DNA of 64,000 nucleotides from assembly GCF_027595985.1 (NCBI RefSeq), contig NC_073303.1, positions 369,293,886-369,357,885 of the forward strand. Direction: 5' to 3'. The notes below the pieces were generated by a model. It did not search any database and was not told where the DNA came from. It saw only the letters and a list, made by a program, of their open reading frames with translations. This DNA comes from Sorex araneus. Its lineage: Eukaryota; Chordata; Mammalia; Eulipotyphla; Soricidae. How positions within the stretch are numbered: the first letter of the stretch is position 1; every line of letters starts with the position of its first letter. Positions 10,209 through 20,902 of this stretch are shown one piece after another. The position numbers were made by a program, and so were the translations under genes.

Positions 10209-10382
10209 TCTTTGTATTTTGGGGGGAGGGGGCACAGCTGCTGTGCTTAGGGGTTACTCTCGACTCTGCCCTCAGGAATCACTTCTGGTGGTGTTTGAGG
10301 GGTCATATGTGTGGCCAGGGCTCAAACCTGAGTCAAGTGCATGCAAGGCAAGTGCCCTACCCACTGTCCTATTGCTCTGGCA
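10209..10382 (-). mobile_element. SOR-like SINE within L1
   Basis: Minus copy: GTGCTTAGGGGTTACTCTCG, GGGCTCAAACCTGAG, CCCTACCCACTGTCCTATTG. Confidence 0.85.
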
Positions 10383-10519
10383 ATAGTGCATTCTCTTTGG
10401 AAAACAGTATGGCGACTGTTCAAAAAATTAAAAATGGAATCACCATGTGACCCAGAGATGCTGCTATTTGGTAACTAATGCAAGAACACAAAAACATTAA
10501 CCTAGAACAATATATACGC

Positions 10520-10690
10520 CATGGGCCCAGAGAGATATCATAACCAGGGCGCTGGCATGTGAGCTGACCCTGGTTCAGTCCAGACCCTGTCACCATATAT
10601 GGTTCCCCTGAACACTACCAGGAGTGATCCCTGAGCCCAGAGCCAGGAGTAAATCCTGAGCACTTCCAGGGGTGGCCCAAAACCAAAATG
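10520..10690 (+). mobile_element. SOR-like SINE within L1, diverged
   Basis: GGGCCCAGAGAGATATCATA head, TGGTTCAGTCCAG B box, AGAGCCAGGAGTAAATCC body, ending at GGCCCAAAACC. Confidence 0.8.
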
Positions 10691-11152
10691 AAAATTCTAA
10701 GCACACCTTTATTTATTGCAGCACTGTTTACAATAGCCAAGATGGGGCAGGCAGGCAGGGGCGGAAATCCAGATAGACGACAACAGGAGAGTGGCTAAAG
10801 AAGTTTTGGGCTATCACACAACGGAATACTATTCAGCCATATGTAAAGATGAGATCCTGTATTTTTATACAATTTGGAAGAAGCTTGAGGGGGGCGTCAT
10901 GTTGAGTGAAATAAGCCAGAGCAAGTACAAATACAGGATGACCTCATTCTTCTGTGATGCACAGCAGGGGGAAAGCAAGTTTCTAGTGCCAACAATTCAT
11001 TATAGACAGTCACTAAGGTCAACGATTCTTTAGACTTTGGTGACAAAATTGAGGTTACCAAGCAGTGGGGCAAAATTGTGGGGAGGAAGAAGTGGAAAGA
11101 GGTGACATAGGACAGAGCCTTTGGAACTTTGTACACCAAAAGCATAAACATC

Positions 11153-11320
11153 GGGGCTGGAGCAATAGAACAGCAGATAGGACTCTTGCCTTACAAGCAG
11201 CTGACCTGGGTTCATCCCTGGCCCCTCATACGGTCTCCCAAGCACCACCAGGAGTGATTCCTGAGATGGAGCCAGGAGTAGGCCTTGAGCACGGCAAGGT
11301 TGGCCCCAAACAACAAAATG
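11153..11320 (+). mobile_element. SOR-like SINE within L1, with target-site duplication
   Basis: Flanked by the 14-base duplication AAAGCATAAACATC (11139-11152 and 11321-11334). Confidence 0.95.
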
Positions 11321-11345
11321 AAAGCATAAACATCCACATTATTGT

Positions 11346-12289
11346 AATCAGGTTAGCTTAACTACGATAAAATAGAGAGCCTTCTCAGACCGCCAGCTTA
11401 ATGGACCATTTCCGGTGTCATCTTGAGCTCCCAGACTGTGTGACATACAGACCTATCCTTTACAAAGGGCCATAGCTCAGGAGAGAAAAGAAGGTTGTCT
11501 GGTTTCAGAAACCATAAACATGTTTATTCCTCTTCACACAACAATCCCCTTCTTTCCTGGAAGTTGATCCCGAGAAATACTTGTCTAATATTGCAATATT
11601 GTCACCTCAAGATGTTGATTACTATGGGATCCTTATGGAAGGATGAATGTGAAAAAAAGATCTGTCATAAATTATCCAGAATCAGAATAGCTACATCAAT
11701 CACGGCTTTTTATCCTGTAAAATTTTATGCTGCAATTGAAGGTTGCGATGACATAACCCCAAGGAAGAATGCTGATAATGTCACATTCATTGAAGATGAC
11801 AGGATACAAAATTGCCCACGTGTAATTAGGAGTATATAAAATACTGAGCTCTGAAGACCGCCTGCAGGGAACACGGAGACCCAGCACGGATGAATTGAGG
11901 TGAACTTATTTTTCTTTCGAGATCCCCTTTCATATTATTTTAATGTCTATAATAGTTACAAATGAAAAGAGAAATCGCAATGCGTAAATGACTGTGGAGC
12001 AGACGACAGATTGTCGGTTTCAGAGGTTTTGGCTCGAGTGGGTTTTGCGACATGATTAACTGTCACTTGTTCTGGCGAGTTCTCCAGGGTGGGCAGCTGC
12101 AGAGGGCAGAGGATGCATTTAATTGTGGCCTGGGTGTGTGCTGGGGAGAAGCAATTTCTGTTCCAGGGGCTTTAATAACGCTATACCTGCCAGAATGTTC
12201 CTTCCCAGACACCTGGGTCAATGACCTTGATATGACCTTGGGGGCCAATCAGAGGCCCGTGGGACCTTTTTGTTTTTGTTTTTGTTTTT
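11346..12289. other. Unique stretch with candidate regulatory elements
   Basis: No repeat family was recognised apart from a (TTTTTG)n run near 12268-12292. A 114-codon frame (11495-11839) has no family likeness. The downstream part holds the nuclear-receptor motif cluster at 12215-12238. Confidence 0.5.
12215..12238. promoter_or_regulatory. Nuclear-receptor half-site cluster (IR1 plus DR5)
   Basis: GGGTCA (12215-12220), one base, TGACCT (12222-12227), five bases, TGACCT (12233-12238). The first two form an IR1 and the last two a perfect DR5, the spacing preferred by RAR/RXR. Motif match only. Confidence 0.45.
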
Positions 12290-12397
12290 GTTAGGTGGCC
12301 ACACCTGGCTGTGCTCCGTGTTCCGGGGTTACTGCTAAAGGGGCTCGGAGGGGTGCCGTATGCGATGCCTTACCTGCTATCCGATCTTTCCAGCCCC
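12290..12397 (-). mobile_element. Degraded SOR-like SINE
   Basis: GGCCACACCTGGCTGTGCTC then GATGCCTTACCTGCTATCCG and a final CCAGCCCC. Confidence 0.65.
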
Positions 12398-12529
12398 CGG
12401 GCACCTGCAAACACCTTTAACTTGGGAGTTGGTTTCGAGTAGGTCTCCCCAAGACATGCCCCATTTGGCATATTGATTACTTTGAGTTAAACGTACCTGA
12501 GAAATTACAGGCTCAAGAAAAACCCCCTG

Positions 12530-12712
12530 GGGGCTGGAGCAATAGCACAGCGGGTAGGGCGTTTGCCTTGCACGAGGCCGACCTGGGTTCGATTCCCAGC
12601 TCCCATATGGTCCCCTGAGCACCACCAGGAGTAATTCCTGAGTGCAGAGCCAGGAGAAACTAACCTCTGTGCATCGCCGGGTGTGACCCAAAAAGCAAAA
12701 AAAAAAAAAAGA
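12530..12712 (+). mobile_element. SOR-like SINE, full length
   Basis: Intact head, B box GGGTTCGATTCCC, end GGGTGTGACCC and a pure A tail. Confidence 0.93.
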
Positions 12713-12754
12713 ATAGCTCCCTGACCTCCCTTGATTCCTGGAAACAGGAGATGA

Positions 12755-12758
12755 AAAC

Positions 12759-12827
<69 letters not shown>

Positions 12828-13048
12828 GAGGTGCCTGCCATACAGGCAGGCTGGGGTGGGGGTAGCTTGAAAAGATTGGAGGGTAGCTTGAAAACTGGGG
12901 ACTCTGGTGCTGGGAAGTTACACTGGTGGAAGGATGGGTGTTAGAACACTGTATGACTGAAACACAATCATGAACAATTTTGTAATGCTCTATCTCATGA
13001 TGATTAAATTTAAAAAAAAAAGAAGAAAAAAAAGAAAAAGAAAAAAGA
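12755..13048 (+). mobile_element. L1 3' end with expanded (GA)n
   Basis: (GA)n at 12763-12824, then GGTGCCTGCCATACAGGC, GTGCTGGGAAGTTACACTGG, ACTGTATGACTGAAACAC, CTATCTCATGATGATTAAA and an A/G-rich tail to 13048. Confidence 0.85.
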
Positions 13049-13934
13049 ATCATCCCACCCAAAATATCATACAGATTCACTGCAGGCCAATAAAATTTCC
13101 CACAGCATTAAAAAAAAAAAAAGGTATCCGCCAGGAAGATGGAGGCCATTTTTATCTTCAGAGGGAAGGTGGGGGTGAGGATCTGTCTAACAGACAGCCT
13201 TGTTAAGCTAACGTCCTTCTTAGCTGGCTGATCTTAGCCACTGCTTCATGGGTCACGGCCCCTGGCCCAGACCCCTTTGTCCTGTCCCCTCTCCACGCAC
13301 GTGGGGTTCCTGGCTGAGCTGCCATGGAAGTCGGAATGCTCAGATGCCATTTTGAGTTCATTTCCTTTTGATTTCCCCTGCCCGATGTGCTCTGCACCAT
13401 TAATAAACCTTTTCCTCTCGTTCGTCTTTTTTTAGAGCCCCAGTGGAAGCCAAAGAAGGGCAGAGGCTCGGTGTGACTCCCCTGTTGACAACCACAAGCG
13501 ATTCCCTGAAGAACGACTCCTTGGGGCAGCTCCAGAGATGAAATCCCGCGGGAAGCCAAGGAGCAGGCCCAGCCCGACCGCAGTGCTCTCTGGTGTGAGC
13601 AGCTCAGCAGCATCCGACGTGAAAGGGCACGGCGACACAGGGGAGAGCAGGGTCCGGAGAGCGTAGGAGCGAGGTGACACGGCAGGCCTGCACCGAGACC
13701 TGGGGCCCAGGACTGGGACAGAGGGTGGCAGATGCACGGAACTTCCTGGTGGGGCAAAGGCTCAGCCCAGACCCAAGGCCACGGGAGCTGGAGGCGCATC
13801 CTAGTCTCTGATGCTTCACTAGGAGACAACCAGACAGATGCTTCGAAAAGAAGGGGGACGCCGCCTTACTCCCCACCCCGTGCTCCGTGCCGCCTGACTC
13901 GGAGGACGCTCTGATCTTTTGTTTACTGTTTCGG
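13049..13934. other. Unique stretch with a possible LTR 3' end
   Basis: The part ending near 13430 has ATTAATAAACC followed by a CT-rich run, resembling the polyadenylation region of an old retroviral LTR; the rest is GC-rich and unrecognised. No gene is supported. Confidence 0.35.
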
Positions 13935-14101
13935 TTGGTTCAGGGGTCACACCTGGCAGTGCTCAAGGCTTACTCCTATCCTACGCTCAGGGATCGCTCC
14001 TGGTGGGCTCCGGGCACCAGATGAGATGCTGGAGATAGAGCCTGCCCGGGTCTGCCGCCGCAAAGCACATGCCCTACCCACTGTACTCTCTCTCTGGCCC
14101 C
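13935..14101 (-). mobile_element. SOR-like SINE, diverged
   Basis: GGGGTCACACCTGGCAGTGC, CAGGGATCGCTCCTGGTGG, CCCTACCCACTGTACTC, GGCCCC. Confidence 0.85.
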
Positions 14102-14290
14102 TCCACTCTCTGATTTATCTTGAGCGAATCAATGAAAGAAAACATAGGTGCAGGGGCCAAGACAGGAAGCAGAGAACCCAGGGGAGGGATGCGAGGACCT
14201 GATCCCCGGCAGGTGATGGGTGGGGCAAGGTAGAGAGGCAGGAGCAGAAGGACCAGCAGAAAAGAACCACGTGTAAATATTTGGGTCAGG

Positions 14291-14464
14291 GGGGCTGGAG
14301 CAATAGCACAGCGGGTAGGGCGTTTGCCTTGCACGCGGCCGACCCGGGTTCGATTCCCAGCATCCCACATGGTCCCCTGAGCACTGCCAGGGGTGATTCC
14401 TGAGTGCAGAGCCAGGAGTAACCCCTGTGCATCACCGGGTGTGACCCAAAAAGCAAAAAAAAAA
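14291..14464 (+). mobile_element. SOR-like SINE, young
   Basis: Near-consensus copy flanked by a perfect 16-base duplication AAATATTTGGGTCAGG (14275-14290 and 14465-14480). Confidence 0.97.
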
Positions 14465-14480
14465 AAATATTTGGGTCAGG

Positions 14481-15115
14481 GATGAGGAGAGACGATGGCT
14501 TTCCGGTGGAAAACCTGAGAAACCGGGCACGTAGGAGCGAGCGGGGCAGCTCGAGCTGGGGTGGAAACGTCTCAGCAGTAGCGGAGCTCGAGGCTCTCAC
14601 AGCCACACGGGTGTCTACACCTGAGCGCTGGCACCAGAGGCGTGAGCTCGCCAGCACTCAGGGCCGGCCACTGTGGCCGCCACGTGGGCTCGGGAGGAAG
14701 GGAGGGGACGGGGATGCCGATATAAGGCGCGGAACCTCGGGGACGCGAGACTGGTTAGGAAAGTGAAGGGTCCCCCGAGTCCTTCAGAAATGACCCAGGG
14801 ACGCAGTGCACAAGCCCCTGGCTGGGCGGGCTTCCTGGGTCTGTCGTCACGGGCCAACAATCCCGGAGAGAAAGCGAGCTCAGAAACAGCTGATTGAATA
14901 AATTTAATTAACTGGGAAAACATGAACAGGGCCTCCTGGGACCGGCTTCTGTGGTGGCTGTCACGCCTCTCTTCTTTCCTTACCCCCCCCGCCCCCCCTT
15001 CCCGGCCCTCCACGCCGCTGAGAGTCCAGCAAAGGTGAGTGCCTGCCTCTGGACTAGGTGCTCCCGGGGTCCCGTGGTTCTTTGAAAAAGCCGAAAGGCC
15101 AAGACCATGACGTCA
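14481..15115. other. Unique GC-rich stretch
   Basis: CpG-rich at 14500-14760 and C-rich at 14980-15010; ends with a CRE palindrome TGACGTCA (15108-15115) directly at the border of the next SINE. No gene was recognised. Confidence 0.4.
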
Positions 15116-15270
15116 GGGCCTGGAGTGATAGAACAGGCAGCAAAGACAAACAAACCTAAAAACGCTTGTGTGTGACAGACCCAGGTTCAGTCTGTGGCCC
15201 CGTGTATGGTCTTCTGAGTACCACCGGGAGTGACCCCTGAACACCACTGGGTATGGCCTGCATCTGCCCC
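15116..15270 (+). mobile_element. SOR-like SINE, diverged with internal insertion
   Basis: GGGCCTGGAGTGATAGAACAG head; about 30 A/C-rich bases interrupt the region between A and B boxes; then ACAGACCCAGGTTCAGTC and CCACTGGGTATGGCC. Confidence 0.75.
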
Positions 15271-16149
15271 TCAACCCCCCTCCCAGCAAAAACCCCTCAC
15301 CTCATTCAACTGTCGATGGTCAAGACCAGGCGTGGTGCCCAAGGTGCCCCCACTCTGAGCTGGTGAGAATCCGGCCACCAATGGCCCACCCGGGACCTGC
15401 CCCAGCCCCACACTGACCCGTTCCCCAGAACCGCCCTGGGCGCAGAGCCGGACCTGAACCCTGAGCCCTGCTGGCTGTGGCCCGAATCATACTACCCCCA
15501 GGTGTTCCCAGGTGAACAAGAACCCTCGGGCCCAGCATCCTGCCACCTGTAGTTCAGATTCCCCATGCTGCTCTTGGATTAGCATGTCTGACATGGGGGC
15601 CAGCCCCGGGGCTCCCCCCCCCCACCCGCTCCCTTACCCGCTGCCGCTGGGCCTGCGTCAGATGCACATTCTCAGGCCCCGTCCCAGGCTGGTGGCTCAG
15701 CCCCGGGGATCCTGAAGTGGGCGGAGCCTGAGAACTCCGAGGGTGCAGTGGAGGCCGCCTTAGTCAGAGCTGGGGCTATATATAGCTCTCCATAGGAGCA
15801 GCTCACTACAGGACACGGCTGGCCCAGCGGGAGAGTCCCCGGCACAGGAACCCCGCGAGGGGGAGGGGCACCTTCAGGGGCCCTGCCTCAAACCGTCTCT
15901 CGGTGTTCTGTTGGGGACCTCCCAGCCTGCCACCCCGCCTGGGGGAGGCAGGTCGCCTGGGCTCAGGCCGTCAGCCCCCCAGGGTGGAGCTCTTCCTGAC
16001 GCACACGCAGAAATAAAAGCTGCACAGACAGGCGGTCTCGGCGCTCCTGCACCTGGGAAAGGGGCTAGCCCACCAGCAAGGGAGCGCGGGCGGAGACGGG
16101 GCCTTAACCCAAGGGATCCCTTCCCGTGAGAGACCCTCCCCAAGCTGTT
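15271..16149. other. Unique GC-rich stretch
   Basis: An old SINE tail may lie at 15430-15485. TATATATA occurs at 15778-15784 within a small palindrome but no transcript evidence accompanies it. No gene was recognised. Confidence 0.4.
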
Positions 16150-16610
16150 CACGGTTGGGTTTCCGGCAGTGTTCCAACACCCCTCCCAGTGCACAGTCCC
16201 AGCACCAGGTCCCACGTGTCCCCAGGTTCCCTCCACCACCCCCGCCTGCCACCAGCCTGCTTTTCGGCAGGCACTTCTCTCTCTTTCTCTCTCTCTCTCT
16301 CTGGCTCTCTCCCCCCCTTTCTCTGGCTCTCTGTGTCTCTCTATCTCTCCCTCTCTGTCTCTCTCACACACATACACACATTTTTGGACATTATTATTTG
16401 CAATACTGGTGCTGGGAAGTTATCCTGTTGGCTCCTTTACCTACTTTCAGCGCACAGCTCTTATCCACAGTGCTCATTTCCAACTCTCATGGCCACAGCG
16501 GTCCCTTCTCGATCCCAGCTGCCCTCCCCATGTTCCTACTGTCCTTGGGTATTAGCCTCATGTGTTTCCTTATATCCCACTATGGGTGGCTCATCCTGTG
16601 TCTGAGAGTG
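16150..16610 (-). mobile_element. L1 3' end, minus strand
   Basis: Inverted order of the usual blocks: CACCCCTCCCAGTGCACA, (CT)n at about 16265-16365, TTGCAATACTGGTGCTGGGA, CCTACTTTCAGCGCACA, TGTCCTTGGGTATTAGCCTC. Confidence 0.82.
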
Positions 16611-17410
16611 GGTTCCGTGGTCCTGCTGTTCCTGCTCGTGATGGGGGGGGTCGGTAAATGCGGGTGCTAGGAGCTCTACTAGAAGGGAAGAGAGCCAGGC
16701 CAGAGAAGATTTGTCGAGAGAGGCTGACTCGCTTCCTCGGGTGCATCTAGGGAATCTAATGGGGGTGGGGGCTGCAAGCTCGTCCAGGGGACATAGTGCT
16801 GTGGCCAACCTGGCTCAACTGTCTGTGCCACAGGCGCCCCCCAGCAGCCCTGGGTGCAGCCCTGGGGCCTCCTCCTGGCTCCCTCCAGGGTGGTCGGGGG
16901 AACCCCTGGCCCACAGAGCAGCTCCGTCCCCTTGGACCTGTGCATTGAGCCACCAGCCTGAGAAACGCCAGGGGGAGCCTCCCCTCTCCCAGCGAAATCT
17001 AACAGATACTCCAGTGACAGCAAACTCAGGACTTGGCAACTGGAGGTGAATACGTGGGAGCGTGGGCTAGAAAGTGGCTCTGGGGGGGAGGGAGCAGGAG
17101 GGGGCCTGGCTTCACCCCAGCACCCCCAGAAAGGGCTCCCAAAGCAGCTGGAGACATCAGAGTACCCTGGGGGACCTCAGGGTGAGCACAGAGGTCAGGC
17201 CAAGGGTTTGCCTGAGGGGCAGGGAGAACAAGTGTCACTGCGGAGGCTCCTGGCCTCCTGCTGCTGTATCTTTAGAGACTTGTAACTTGTATCCACTCGC
17301 ACGTCTGGTTAGCTGAAGACTATCATAGATTGAGCAGAGGCAGTTACAAATTATGTAATTGCCCAGAGCAATTTCGATTTTTTTCTTTTTTTGCCCATTT
17401 GCTACTGTTG
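16611..17410. other. Unique stretch
   Basis: GC-rich up to about 17.26 kb; no protein, RNA or repeat family was recognised. Confidence 0.45.
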
Positions 17411-17567
17411 TTTCTTCTCCCACCTCCTCCTCCTTCTCCTCCTCCTCCTCTTCCTTCTCTTCCTTCTTTCTCCTCCTCCTCTTCCTCTTCTTCTTCTTCT
17501 TCCTCTTCTTCCTCCTCTTCCTCTTCTACCTCTTCCTCCTCCTCCTCTCACTCCTTCACGTCCTCCT
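17411..17567 (+). repeat. Long polypyrimidine (CCT/CTT)n tract
   Basis: About 155 bases almost entirely C and T on the plus strand, built from CTC, CTT and TCC triplets with few purine interruptions. Long homopurine-homopyrimidine DNA can form triplex structures. The poly-Ser/Leu frames here are compositional. Confidence 0.92.
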
Positions 17568-17754
17568 TGGTTTAAAACTCCCATAAGACCTCAGGGACAT
17601 GCCTTCCATGTGTGAGACCACAGAGTAAGATCTTGGCTCCACCCACATCACTGAATGTGACACCCCCACTCCATCATACTCCATGGCTGGACCCCCACTA
17701 CCACCACCAAACAACCACCCAAAATGCCGAATGTGAAACTTACCCTCTTAATAA

Positions 17755-17880
17755 AATTTTTTTTATTCGTTTATTTCAGGGTCACTCCTGATAGGGCTTG
17801 AGGGGCCATACGGGGTGCGGACCGAACCCAGATTGTGCAGATGCAAGATACTGCCCACTCTGCTGTCTCCCTGGGCCCGT
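17755..17880 (-). mobile_element. SOR-like SINE, 5' part and body degraded
   Basis: GGGTCACTCCTGATAGGGCT, GACCGAACCCAGATTG, CTGCCCACTCTGCTGTC, GGGCCC. Confidence 0.7.
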
Positions 17881-17929
17881 GAACATCATCTGAAGTGTAC
17901 ATTCTTGTTACCTGCCTGGGCGTTGGAGT

Positions 17930-18545
17930 GCAGCAGTCTGTAATCTCCGTTACTCTGTGTTGTGTGGTTGAAACCTTGTTTCCCAGCTCCTCACCTCAGC
18001 TCTCAGGAAGCCCTATTGAAATCTCAGTTTCTGGAAGGCTGACTGTGAATCACTCCCAGCAGTGGGACCAGGCTGTACTTATCCTTCAGAGGCTGGCTTG
18101 GCCCGGAGCAATAATACAGCAGGGAGGGTGTTTGCCTTGCACACGACTGACCCAGCTTCAATCCCCCCCCCCCCCCCGCATCCCATATGCCCCCTCCCCC
18201 GCCAGTACTGCCAGGAGTAGTTCCTGAGTGCAGAGCCAGGAGTAGCCCCTGAGCATCCATGGGTGTGACCCAAAAGTCAAAAAAAAAAAAAAGGTTGGCT
18301 TATTTCCTGTAGTACAATGTCCTCAAAGTTTACCCAGGTGTTGCTTACAGCAGTTCTAAAAAGACTAAAGACTAAATGATATTCCATTGTACGCATTGTT
18401 TCGCATTTTGTTTATCCATTCATCTGCTGCTGGACCTTTGCATGTGGCTGCCCTGGAAGCAGCGAGTGTGGGAATGTGCATCAATCTTTGAGATCAGTTT
18501 CAATTCTTTATCCAACGATCCAATGAATAAATTGCCAAGGGGAAC
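17930..18545 (-). mobile_element. Old L1 3' region, minus strand, interrupted by a SINE
   Basis: GATATTCCATTGTACGCATT, GTTTATCCATTCATCTGCTGC and TGCATGTGGCTGCC match the inverted L1 block (ATTCCATTGTAT...TTTATCCATTCATCTG...). The 5' limit is uncertain. Confidence 0.6.
18103..18293 (+). mobile_element. SOR-like SINE with C-run in the B box
   Basis: The B box reads CTTCAATCC and runs straight into about 15 C residues, likely replication slippage. The rest is recognisable (GAGTGCAGAGCCAGGAGTAG, GGGTGTGACCC). Confidence 0.88.
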
Positions 18546-18826
18546 AATGGTGGATAAAGAGGGATAGGACCGAGGCGGAACAGGGAAACTCCTACACTTG
18601 GAGGTCAAACCAGAGAAAAGGAAGGACAAAACCAAACCCCCGGAGAGAGCTGGGAAAAGAGTCCCGCAGGAGCCCGTGGGAGGGGTGGGATCAGCTGATA
18701 GTTCTGCTTTGGGTGTTTTGGAGGCGCTTCTGTGCTGTTTCCGAAGTGGGTTAAGTATTTAACATTTTAGCAGCAGAGTGCGGCACTTCCGCTGTCTTCA
18801 CCTCCTCACCAGTGCCAGCTATTTCT

Positions 18827-18968
18827 TTTTTCTTTTTTTTTCTTTTTTCTTTTTTCCTTTTTGGGTCACACCCGGCAATGCACAGGGGTTACTCCTGGCT
18901 CTGCACTCAGGAATTACTCCTGGTGGTGCCGGGGGACCATATGGGATGCTGGGATTCGAACCCGAGTA
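18827..18968 (-). mobile_element. SOR-like SINE, 5'-truncated
   Basis: Minus copy ending in the B box (GGGATTCGAACCCGAG), so the A-box half is missing. The duplication CCAGCTATTTCT at 18815-18826 and 18969-18980 shows the element arrived already truncated. Confidence 0.93.
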
Positions 18969-19229
18969 CCAGCTATTTCTGTTCCTTCCCCCACCCCCCC
19001 ACCCCCTAATAGGTGTCAGTGCCATGGCTCCCTGGGGTTTGGCTTCGTCTTCCCAGGGTGCGGGAGGCGGAGCATCTGTGCCCGTACCTGTTGGCTCTTT
19101 GTGGGTCTTCTTTGGGAAGATGTTTACACAAGTCCTCTGCTTTTTCAACTGCGCCATTTTTGGCATTGAGTCGTAGGTGTTCCTTCTATGTTTTGGGATG
19201 TTAAGCCCTTCCCAGACATATGGTTGGCA

Positions 19230-19395
19230 ACCCCTTTCTCCTGTCCTATAGCTTGCCTTTTCTCACTGGCGCTTGCTGCCTTGGCAGCAGAGAAGCAGTC
19301 CCACTCATCTATTTTTTGCTTTTGTTGCCTGTGTTTTTGGTGTCATATCCAAGAAATCATTGCCAAGACCATTTGGCTTCTTAACAATATTAAGA
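19230..19395 (-). mobile_element. Old L1 fragment, minus strand
   Basis: ATCTATTTTTTGCTTTTGTT, GCCTGTGTTTTTGGTGTCAT and CAAGAAATCATTGCCAAGACC match a well-known inverted L1 ORF2 block. Confidence 0.75.
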
Positions 19396-19977
19396 GCCAC
19401 TGTATTTTTTTTCCCCATGGTGCAGTGCTCTTTTTTTTTTTAAAAAAAGCATATTTATATTATCCTTGCAAAAGCAAAGCTTTCATTTCTAATAGTGACC
19501 TTTTAAAATGGGCTGACAAACAGAATCAGCAGGAACATGAGACATTTTACTTTTAAGAGAATGAATCTCCACAAACTGTATATACATTCCTTGAATTGTG
19601 TGGGACAGCCGGGGGGACGGGGAGGGGAACTGGTGGGGGAAGGTCATTATTGCATTTCTCTGCTTGCCCTTTGAAAACATCTGGTGACACCAGAGCAAAC
19701 CGTCGTTATTAACCATTCACAAAAGTCGGCTGCCCCCAACGGAGCTGCCTCCTCTTTCATAGCTGCAAGAGGATTTTTTTTTTTTCAAAAATAAAAGAAA
19801 CCAAATTAACCTAGGAGAACCGATCTGTGATATACACAAAAAGTCATGCCTTGCAGAGCAGAGTGAGACGTGACAGCTGCAAATGTCAAAGTGCTCTCCT
19901 TGAGAATCACTTCTTTTTAATATATTTTTTAGATGTGGTAGCATTGGTTTGCAAGACTGTAAATATTTATATATTGA
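19396..19977. other. Mostly unique AT-rich stretch
   Basis: No gene or repeat family was recognised; short poly-T/A runs at 19432-19446 and 19768-19780. Confidence 0.45.
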
Positions 19978-20137
19978 GGGCTGGAGAGATAGCACAGCGG
20001 GTAGGGCGTTTGCCTTGCACGCGGCCGACCCGGGTTCAAATCCCAGCATCCCATATGGTCCCCTGAGCACGGCCAGGGGTAATTCCTGAGTGCAAAGCCA
20101 GGAGTAACCCCTGTGCATCGCCAGGTGTGACCCAAAA

Positions 20138-20170
<33 letters not shown>
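19978..20170 (+). mobile_element. SOR-like SINE, young, long A tail
   Basis: Near-consensus with an A-run over 30 bases and a perfect duplication TTTATATATTGA (19966-19977 and 20171-20182). The long uninterrupted tail suggests one of the youngest insertions here. Confidence 0.97.
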
Positions 20171-20173
<3 letters not shown>

Positions 20174-20243
20174 ATATATTGATGTGGACAACATTACCAC
20201 CCCCCATCTACAACCAGAGAGCAAAAACCCTCCGCCACTGTAT

Positions 20244-20393
20244 TGGGTCTTTTTGTTTTGTTTGGGGGTCTTGCTGAAATCGGGGACCACTCTTGCTGGT
20301 GCTCAGGGCACACTAGGGTGACATCTGGGATCAAACCTGTCAGCCATTGGCAGGGCAGGTGCCTCACCCACTGCAAGGTCTCTCTGGCCTCTG
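20244..20393 (-). mobile_element. Old SOR-like SINE
   Basis: GGGGACCACTCTTGCTGGTG, GGGATCAAACCTGTC, CCTCACCCACTGCAAGG, TCTGGCC. Confidence 0.7.
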
Positions 20394-20707
20394 CAGATCT
20401 CTCCTCATACCACCCCCCCTTGGTAGCCTGACCTCTGAGGTCGGAGGCTCAGGGTTGTTTGGTGGGATGTTGTCTCTTCCCTGATCACACAGGGCCTGTC
20501 TTTCTCCTTTTCCACCTCATGCGTATGAGCCTCTTCCATTCCATCAGTGTTGCAGCAAAAGACAACACTTCATCTTTCCCCATCGTAGAGTAGCATTCCC
20601 TGTGAGTCTCGACAACAATGTCTTTATCCACTCATCTGCTGTTGGGCACTCGGGTTGTTTCCATATCTTGGCTATTGCAAATAGCACTGCAATGAATTAG
20701 TCATGCA

Positions 20708-20785
20708 TATAGTAGTTGTATATATATATGTGTGTGTGTGTGTGTATGTGTATAACATATATATATATATATATACATATATGGG
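20708..20785 (+). repeat. (TA)n/(TG)n compound microsatellite
   Basis: Alternating TA, TG, TA runs inside the old L1. Confidence 0.9.
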
Positions 20786-20902
20786 GTTTTTTTGGGAATT
20801 GTGGCTTTGTGTGATTTGGATACTTAGGAGAGGAATTGCTGGACCAGATGTCAGTTCTAGTTTGAATTTTAAAATAACTTCTTAAGATAAATACTAACTT
20901 TT

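Larger units (their letters stand above)
10070..11345 (+). mobile_element. Old L1, ORF2 3' end and 3' UTR, interrupted by three SINEs
   Basis: Collinear L1 blocks: AAATGCAAATCAAAATGAC, GTTGGTAGGGATGCAGTGAAA, GGAAAACAGTATGGCGAC, GCAGCACTGTTTACAATAGCC, ACGGAATACTATTCAGCC, GTTGAGTGAAATAAGCCAG. SINEs sit at 10209-10382, 10520-10690 and 11153-11320. Frames are broken; no functional reverse transcriptase remains. Confidence 0.88.

Noticed and set aside
10791-11033. 80-codon frame with TTEYYSAIC-like sequence
   Set aside because: It is the decayed 3' end of L1 ORF2, broken by SINEs and mutations.
11495-11839. 114-codon plus frame in unique DNA
   Set aside because: No recognisable motif, ordinary AT-rich context and no splice or promoter support; could be revisited if conserved.
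15108-15115. Perfect CRE palindrome at a SINE border
   Set aside because: A lone 8-base match next to a repeat with no other motif; likely chance.
15778-15784. TATA box in unique GC-rich DNA
   Set aside because: An isolated TATATATA with no CpG island, start motif or coding exon nearby.
17330-17575. 81-codon poly-Ser/Pro frame
   Set aside because: Translation of the polypyrimidine tract only.
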